Below are positions 59,104 through 64,000 of a DNA stretch of 64,000 bases, in pieces. Positions within the stretch are counted from its first letter, which is position 1, and the number at the start of each line of letters is the position of its first letter. Origin of the DNA: Altererythrobacter sp. KTW20L (GTDB lineage Bacteria > Pseudomonadota > Alphaproteobacteria > Sphingomonadales > Sphingomonadaceae); assembly GCF_023501975.1 (NCBI RefSeq), contig NZ_JAMFLH010000001.1, positions 1 to 64,000 of the forward strand, written 5' to 3'. The translations under genes were made by a program, and so were the position numbers. Under the pieces are notes generated by a model. That model was not told the origin of the DNA, ran no database searches, and worked only from the letters and a program-made list of their open reading frames with translations.

Positions 59104-59781
59104 ATGACGGTCGAGGTGAAACCCGAATTCCGCAAGGACCAGCCCGCCCTGCGCAAGGTGGGCAACACTGTGCGCGAGCGATTGGCGGCCAACCCCGCGG
59201 TGTGGAAAGTGCCAACCGACAAGGCCGAGGTCTTCGCCGTGGCCGACTTCATGAATGCCGAGGAATGCGCCCGGATGATCGCCATGATCGACGAGGTCGC
59301 GCGTCCTTCCACCGTATTCGACCTGCAGTACAAGGACGGCTACCGCACCAGCTATTCGGGCGATGTCGATCCGCACCACCCCTTCATCAGGATGCTCGAC
59401 CGGCGGATTGACGACCTGATGGGGATCGAGCCGACCTTCGGCGAAACCATCCAGGGCCAGCGCTATATGCCCGGCCAGGAATTCAAGCCGCACCATGACT
59501 GGTTCCATCCCAATACCAGCTACTGGGAGATCGAGACCGCGCGCGGCGGCCAGCGGGCATGGACGGCGATGGTCTATCTCAACGATGTGGACGAAGGCGG
59601 CACGACCGATTTCACCGATCTGGGCATGGCGATCGAACCCAAGGCGGGTGTGCTTCTGCTGTGGAACAATACCGACGCCCAGGGCCTGCCCAACCATGCC
59701 ACGATCCACGCTGGACGGCCCGTGGTGCGCGGGGCGAAATATGTGATCACCAAGTGGTATCGCGCCAAGCCCTGGCGCTAG
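59104..59781 (+). CDS. 2OG-Fe(II) oxygenase, prolyl 4-hydroxylase type
   Basis: A 225-residue protein with the jelly-roll iron site: HHDWFH (His-x-Asp) and a distal His in NHATIHAGRPV, then VRGAKYVITKWYRAKP for 2-oxoglutarate binding. Related bacterial enzymes hydroxylate prolines in proteins such as EF-Tu or are of unknown target. It begins at the ATG at 59104; the longer open frame upstream crosses the terminator. Confidence 0.85.
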   Translation: MTVEVKPEFRKDQPALRKVGNTVRERLAANPAVWKVPTDKAEVFAVADFMNAEECARMIAMIDEVARPSTVFDLQYKDGYRTSYSGDVDPHHPFIRMLDRRIDDLMGIEPTFGETIQGQRYMPGQEFKPHHDWFHPNTSYWEIETARGGQRAWTAMVYLNDVDEGGTTDFTDLGMAIEPKAGVLLLWNNTDAQGLPNHATIHAGRPVVRGAKYVITKWYRAKPWR

Positions 59782-59787
59782 GCACTT

Positions 59788-60309
59788 TCACTTGGCGTCA
59801 GGACCGCGCCGTTCTGCCCGCATTTCGCTAACGAACCGGTCCAGCTTGCGTGACAGGCGCAGGATTTCCAGCTGGGTGCGCAGGTTCACTTCGTAATCGT
59901 GGCGCGCGGTAATGCGGTCCTTGGCTGACTGCCGGTTCTGGCTCATCAGGATGATCGGGGCCTGCACCGCTGCCAGCATCGACAGGATCAGGTTGAGGAA
60001 AATGAACGGGTACCCGTCGAACGGACCCAGCCCGAAGGATTCAAGCAGGCTGGTGTTGAGCAACATCCAGCCAAACAGCACCACGCCAAAGGCGATGATG
60101 AACCCCCAGCTTCCGCCCACGGCAGCCACCTTGTCGGCCAACCTCTCGCCGCGCGTGGCGTGCGCCTGCGCGGCCTCGTCGGCATCGATGCCGGTGAACG
60201 TCCCCGCTGCCACCCGCTGCAGCACGCGCTGCTCGTCCGATCCCAGGTCGTCGAAATCGCGCCCCAGCAGTTCCCGGGCGAGGTGACGGGGATCGGCATC
60301 ATGGCTCAT
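59788..60309 (-). CDS. DUF1003 membrane protein
   Basis: A 173-residue protein with two TM helices (WGFIIAFGVVLFGWMLLN, FIFLNLILSMLAAVQAP) and then IILMSQNRQSAKDRITARHD, the conserved DUF1003 block, followed by a helical tail. Function is unknown. It starts ten bases after the lysK stop codon on the same strand and may be cotranscribed. Confidence 0.88.
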   Translation of the reverse strand: MSHDADPRHLARELLGRDFDDLGSDEQRVLQRVAAGTFTGIDADEAAQAHATRGERLADKVAAVGGSWGFIIAFGVVLFGWMLLNTSLLESFGLGPFDGYPFIFLNLILSMLAAVQAPIILMSQNRQSAKDRITARHDYEVNLRTQLEILRLSRKLDRFVSEMRAERRGPDAK

Positions 60310-60319
60310 CGGGCAGATC

Positions 60320-61939
60320 CTATGATTGCAAAGCCTCGGCGATCAGGCGGCGGGTGTTGGCCACGCCGTATAGCGCAATGAAGCTGCCCATGCGCGGCCC
60401 CTGTTCGCTGCCGAGCAGGGTCTCGTACAAGGCGCGAAACCAGTCGCGCAGGGTTTCAAAGCCGTGCTCGGGCTTCTTGCCGATTTCATAGACCATGTTC
60501 TGGATATCTTCGGCTGAAGTACCTTCTGCGGTCCCGGCAAGGAAAGCGTCGAGTTCGCGCAGCGCATCCGCCTCGTTCGGGTTCGGTGCGCGGCGCTGCA
60601 GCGTGGGCGCGACGAAATCGCGGTTGTAGGCCAGCGCCTTTTCCACCAGCCGGTACAGGTCCGGATGGTCGTCCGGGTCGGCATCGCCGATGTAGTTGCC
60701 AAGGTAATTCCACACCTGCTGGTGTGTCGCCCCGGCACCCAGCACGCCGACAAGGTTCAGCAACAGGCCGAAGCTCACTGGCAGGCTGTCTCCTGCGCCC
60801 GCATCATGGTTCGCCGCATGGAGCAGGTGCCAGGCCGGATTGCCCAGCCGCTTGCTCCAGTCCTGCCCCGGGATCGCCGCGCGGAACTGCCAGTATTCGT
60901 CCACCGCGCGCGGGATCACGCTGATCGACAGCTGCTTGGCGCTTTTCGGATTGGCATAGAGGTAATGTCCCAGGCTTTCCTCGCTGCCATAGGTCAGCCA
61001 TTCCTCGATCGACAGGCCATTGCCCTTGGACTTGGAAATCTTCTCGCCATTGGCATCAAGAAACAGCTCGTAGATCATGCCTTCGGGTTTGCGGCCGCCC
61101 AGAACCTCGACGATGCGGCCCGACTGGGTGACACTGTCGGTCAGGTCCTTGCCACACATCTCGTAATCGACGCCCAGCGCAAACCAGCGCATGGCCCAGT
61201 CGACCTTCCATTGCAGCTTGGCCTGCCCGCCGAAAATGCAGTGTTCGATCGTGCGGCCCTCGTCCTCGAACCGGACGATACCCTGTTCTGCATCCAGCAC
61301 TTCAATCGGCACCTGCAGCACCACGCCGCTTGTGGGGCTGACCGGCAGGACCGGCGAATAGGTGCGACGGCGCTCTTCACGCAAGGTCGGCAGCATGATC
61401 GCCTGGATCGCGTCGAACTTGCGCAGCACCTGCCGCAAGGCCTCGTCGAAGGCGCCCGAATTATAGCGATCCGATGCCGAGACGAATTCGTAGTCGAACC
61501 CGAACTGGTCAAGAAAATCCTGCAGTCGCGCATTGTTGTGGTGGGCAAAGCTCTCGTGCGTGCCGAAGGGGTCGGGGATGCGGGTCAGCGGCTTGCCGAG
61601 GTGGCTTTCCAGCATGGCCTTGTTCGGCACATTGTCCGGCACCTTGCGCAACCCGTCCATGTCATCGCTGAAGGCGACCAGCCGCGTAGGCGCTGGCAGG
61701 CCGTCAACGCTGGCCACGATCTCAAAGGCGCGGCGGACCAGCGTGGTGCGCAAGACCTCCTGGAATGTGCCGATATGCGGCAGGCCGCTGGGGCCATAAC
61801 CGGTCTCGAACAGCACGGGCGCAACCGTCCCGTCAGCGCCTTTTTTGGAACCGTTGAACCGCTTGGCGAGTTTCATCGCTTCCTGGAAGGGCCATGCCTT
61901 CGAGGTGCGGGCGGCTGAGATCAGGGCTTCGTCGAACAT
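60320..61939 (-). CDS. lysK: Lysyl-tRNA synthetase, class I
   Basis: A 539-residue class I LysRS with the HIGH-like GPSGLPHIGTF and KMSKS-like KISKSKG. The core includes FETGYGPSGL and YEMCGKDLTDS. Class I LysRS replaces the common class II form in most alphaproteobacteria and archaea, which supports the taxonomic call. The start at 61939 (MFDEALISAARTSK) is chosen over an upstream ATG on homology. Confidence 0.95.
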   Translation of the reverse strand: MFDEALISAARTSKAWPFQEAMKLAKRFNGSKKGADGTVAPVLFETGYGPSGLPHIGTFQEVLRTTLVRRAFEIVASVDGLPAPTRLVAFSDDMDGLRKVPDNVPNKAMLESHLGKPLTRIPDPFGTHESFAHHNNARLQDFLDQFGFDYEFVSASDRYNSGAFDEALRQVLRKFDAIQAIMLPTLREERRRTYSPVLPVSPTSGVVLQVPIEVLDAEQGIVRFEDEGRTIEHCIFGGQAKLQWKVDWAMRWFALGVDYEMCGKDLTDSVTQSGRIVEVLGGRKPEGMIYELFLDANGEKISKSKGNGLSIEEWLTYGSEESLGHYLYANPKSAKQLSISVIPRAVDEYWQFRAAIPGQDWSKRLGNPAWHLLHAANHDAGAGDSLPVSFGLLLNLVGVLGAGATHQQVWNYLGNYIGDADPDDHPDLYRLVEKALAYNRDFVAPTLQRRAPNPNEADALRELDAFLAGTAEGTSAEDIQNMVYEIGKKPEHGFETLRDWFRALYETLLGSEQGPRMGSFIALYGVANTRRLIAEALQS

Positions 61940-62034
61940 GGTCGCGGGGCCTATGCCCAAAGACCAGTCTTTCGCAAGTGCGAATGCCGCCAATCCTGAC
62001 CACGCCCGCCGAAGACTGCAGGAGAACCGGCCCC

Positions 62035-62901
62035 GTGCAATATATCGAAATGCTTCAAATCCAGCTCAACACCATGGCGCTGGGGTTTGTCGCCCTGCTG
62101 CCGCAACTGGTGCTGGCGTTGGTCGTGGTGTTCCTGACCTGGATCGTGGCGCGCTTTGCCGTGCGTATTGCCGAAATGCTCACTGGACGATCCAGACTGC
62201 GGCCCGATTTGCAAAAGCTGGTGGAAACGCTCGTGCGGGTGGCGGTGTGGATCATCGGCCTGCTGTTGGCCGCCGCGGTCGCCATCCCCGGCTTTACCCC
62301 TGCCGGAATGATTGCCGGCCTCGGCATCGGCGCGCTGGCCATCGGCTTTGCCTTCCAGGACATTTTCGAGAACTTCCTGGCCGGCATACTCATCATGCTG
62401 CGCGACAAGATGAACCTGGGCGATTACGTGGAGGCCGACGGCATTTCCGGCAATGTCGAGAAGATCACCCTGCGCGAAACCCACATCCGCCAGTTTTCGG
62501 GCGAACTGACGATCCTCCCCAACGCGACGGTGTTCAAGAACCCGGTCAAGATTTTCAGCGATGCGCCCGAACGGCGCGATTCCATGGTGGTCGGCGTGTC
62601 CTATGACAGCGACCTGGAACGCTCCGCCGCGGTAATCCACGATGCGGTCGCCTCGGTGGCGGCCTTGGTGCCGGGTCGCCCGGTGGAAGTGTTCGGCAGC
62701 GAATTCAATTCCAGCTCGGTCGATTTCAACGTGCGCTGGTGGACCAACACCAAGGAGAACAACATCCTGGTGGTACGCCATGAAGTGATCCTCGCCATCA
62801 AGGCCGCGCTCGACCAGGCCGGGATCGAGATCCCGTTCCCCTATGTCACCCACACCTTCAAGGAGAGCCTGCCGCTGGAACGGCCTCGCAAGGCGGCCTG
62901 A
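62035..62901 (+). CDS. Small-conductance mechanosensitive channel (MscS family)
   Basis: A 288-residue channel of the minimal MscS size. It starts with GTG at 62035 after CAGGAGA. TM1 (ALLPQLVLALVVVFLTWIVA), TM2 (AVWIIGLLLAAAVAI) and TM3 with the pore helix (GLGIGALAIGFAFQDIFENF) are followed by the beta domain (LRDKMNLGDYVEADGISGNV) and C-terminal alpha/beta domain. It releases solutes upon hypo-osmotic shock. It is divergent from lysK. Confidence 0.9.
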   Translation: MQYIEMLQIQLNTMALGFVALLPQLVLALVVVFLTWIVARFAVRIAEMLTGRSRLRPDLQKLVETLVRVAVWIIGLLLAAAVAIPGFTPAGMIAGLGIGALAIGFAFQDIFENFLAGILIMLRDKMNLGDYVEADGISGNVEKITLRETHIRQFSGELTILPNATVFKNPVKIFSDAPERRDSMVVGVSYDSDLERSAAVIHDAVASVAALVPGRPVEVFGSEFNSSSVDFNVRWWTNTKENNILVVRHEVILAIKAALDQAGIEIPFPYVTHTFKESLPLERPRKAA

Positions 62902-62983
62902 CAACCTGCGACATTTTAGCCGGTTGGCGATGACAATGGGCTGTGGCAGTCTCCCCATCGAGAGTTGAGGGGAGAGACGAGGA

Positions 62984-64000
62984 ATGGCCAAAGCAGCCTA
63001 TCCCGATGACGTGCCGTTGTTCCGGTACGACTACACCGCATTGTCGCTGGACCAGGTGGCCGCCGCCCTGCGCGCGCCCGCGCTCGGCGGTCCGGGCGGC
63101 GCGGCGGAGCTGGAGCAGCTCACCCGCGAAGAGCTGGCCTTCGTCGCCACAGACGGCACGCGACTGACATGGAATTTCGGGCCTGACCGGCAGGTGACGC
63201 TGCAAGGCGAACAGCCGGGCCGCTATGGCGCGCTGACAGTCGATCACATCACCCTGATCGCCCACCTCGTTCCCGGCACCACGCGCGGCTATGCCATCGC
63301 CTGGGACCGGCACGACAACCGCGCCACGGTGTTCGAATTGTGGTTCGGAGGCGGCCCTGCCCCCACCAACCGCGAGGTCAACCGCGCGGTGTGGCACGGC
63401 CATATCGAAGGCGGCGCCCGCCCGGAAGGCGAGCTGCACATGCCGACCGGCCGGGTACAGGGTCGGGCGATCATGTGGGCGGAGGATACCGGCAACCGCA
63501 CGGTCGATTACTACCCCTCCTCCGCCTTCTCGCACTGGGTCGAGCTGGACCGCATCGCCGAAGGGCGCGGCTATTCGGGCCCTTCGGACTACATCAAGCT
63601 GACCGAGGACTTGTATCTCTACACCCGTACAGAGGCGGAGTTTTCCGGCCTGTGGCAAATGTATGTGATGGACGCGAACCGGCTGCAATCGGTTGGCCTT
63701 CGGCTGGGTTTCGACGGGCTCGACAACCTGGAATACTATATGTTCCGCGGCACCGGCGAATGGCTGGGGCAAATCGCCAACTTCATGGCCTTCGAGGATG
63801 TCAGCGGCGATCCGCTGGCCATGCCCGACGGACCCAAGGGCGCGCGCCGGGTCTATCGCCCGCTCGAAACGATGGACAAGATGACCCCTGCGGAGGTGAG
63901 CGCCGCCGTCGCCGCCGAAACCCACGTTTTCGCCCGGGCAAGCGCCATGGCGGGCCACGGCCTGCCCCCCAGCCGCGCGCTGTCGGGCAGGAACTTCGCC
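62984..64000 (+). CDS. MoaF-like protein (partial, runs off the window)
   Basis: An open frame of 339 codons from ATG 62984 to the right edge without a stop, so the 3' end is missing. The start is preceded by GGGGAGAGACGAGG. Content includes LTWNFGPDRQVTLQGEQPGR, WHGHIEGGARPEGELHM and WQMYVMDANRLQSVGLRLGF, which recall the MoaF family (two lipocalin-like domains), sometimes linked to molybdenum cofactor genes. No other moa gene lies in the window. The family call is tentative. Confidence 0.6.
   Translation, partial: MAKAAYPDDVPLFRYDYTALSLDQVAAALRAPALGGPGGAAELEQLTREELAFVATDGTRLTWNFGPDRQVTLQGEQPGRYGALTVDHITLIAHLVPGTTRGYAIAWDRHDNRATVFELWFGGGPAPTNREVNRAVWHGHIEGGARPEGELHMPTGRVQGRAIMWAEDTGNRTVDYYPSSAFSHWVELDRIAEGRGYSGPSDYIKLTEDLYLYTRTEAEFSGLWQMYVMDANRLQSVGLRLGFDGLDNLEYYMFRGTGEWLGQIANFMAFEDVSGDPLAMPDGPKGARRVYRPLETMDKMTPAEVSAAVAAETHVFARASAMAGHGLPPSRALSGRNFA

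Overview
The window is a GC-rich bacterial chromosome segment from an alphaproteobacterium, most likely Sphingomonadales and perhaps an Erythrobacter/Altererythrobacter-type genome. The supporting signs are a class I lysyl-tRNA synthetase, an alphaproteobacterial NDUFS4-like complex I accessory subunit, a gene-transfer-agent type holin, a TonB-dependent receptor with small secreted partner proteins, and short dispersed palindromes of the kind seen in sphingomonads. The genus is inference.

Layout. 1-6.1 kb: a LuxR-type regulator and a translationally coupled four-gene operon (AMP-forming acyl-CoA ligase, fused E1 alpha/beta 2-oxoacid dehydrogenase, lipoyl E2, acyl carrier protein). 6.3-9.1 kb: a decayed integration site at tRNA-Tyr, with a truncated nfeD-like protease gene, an IS66 transposase scrap, a frameshifted HTH gene and a tyrosine integrase. 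9.2-21.6 kb: core housekeeping genes (rlmB-type methyltransferase, HU, lon, a TonB-C protein, CorC, ybaB, dnaX, SRP RNA, complex I accessory subunit, hrpB, polyprenyl diphosphate synthase). 21.6-31.3 kb: chorismate mutase, a secreted ankyrin-like protein, a GFA-family protein, small secreted proteins, a truncated ECF sigma gene, a PepSY/response-regulator/histidine-kinase operon, a SIMPL protein and an ABC-F ATPase. 31.4-36.3 kb: an XRE regulator, a glycosyltransferase, yajC-secD-secF and tRNA-Pro(GGG).

36.4-48.5 kb: a cytochrome b561-YceI fusion and a MarR regulator. Then comes an outer-membrane/periplasmic operon: a TonB-dependent receptor, two DUF6152-type proteins and two related secreted proteins. 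After a holin, aroQ and accBC, a second DUF6152/secreted-protein pair appears, followed by an Lrp regulator. 48.7-64 kb: a degenerate histidine kinase, a polysaccharide deacetylase, two tRNAs, a G8-domain secreted protein, a porin-like barrel, ettA, an RcnB-like protein, a prolyl-hydroxylase-like oxygenase, a DUF1003 protein, lysK, an MscS channel, and a MoaF-like gene cut by the window edge.

The strongest candidate for an undescribed system is the duplicated DUF6152 set. All three small proteins are predicted to expose His-His-Ser at the mature N terminus and share an internal Asn-Pro-His-Ala, which suggests a copper-type histidine brace. In both loci the gene is followed by a secreted paralogue with two conserved cysteines, and one locus also has a TonB-dependent receptor. 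A second theme is small palindromic DNA elements sitting in frame inside protein genes (hrpB and an ABC-F gene). No CRISPR array, rRNA operon or complete prophage was seen.
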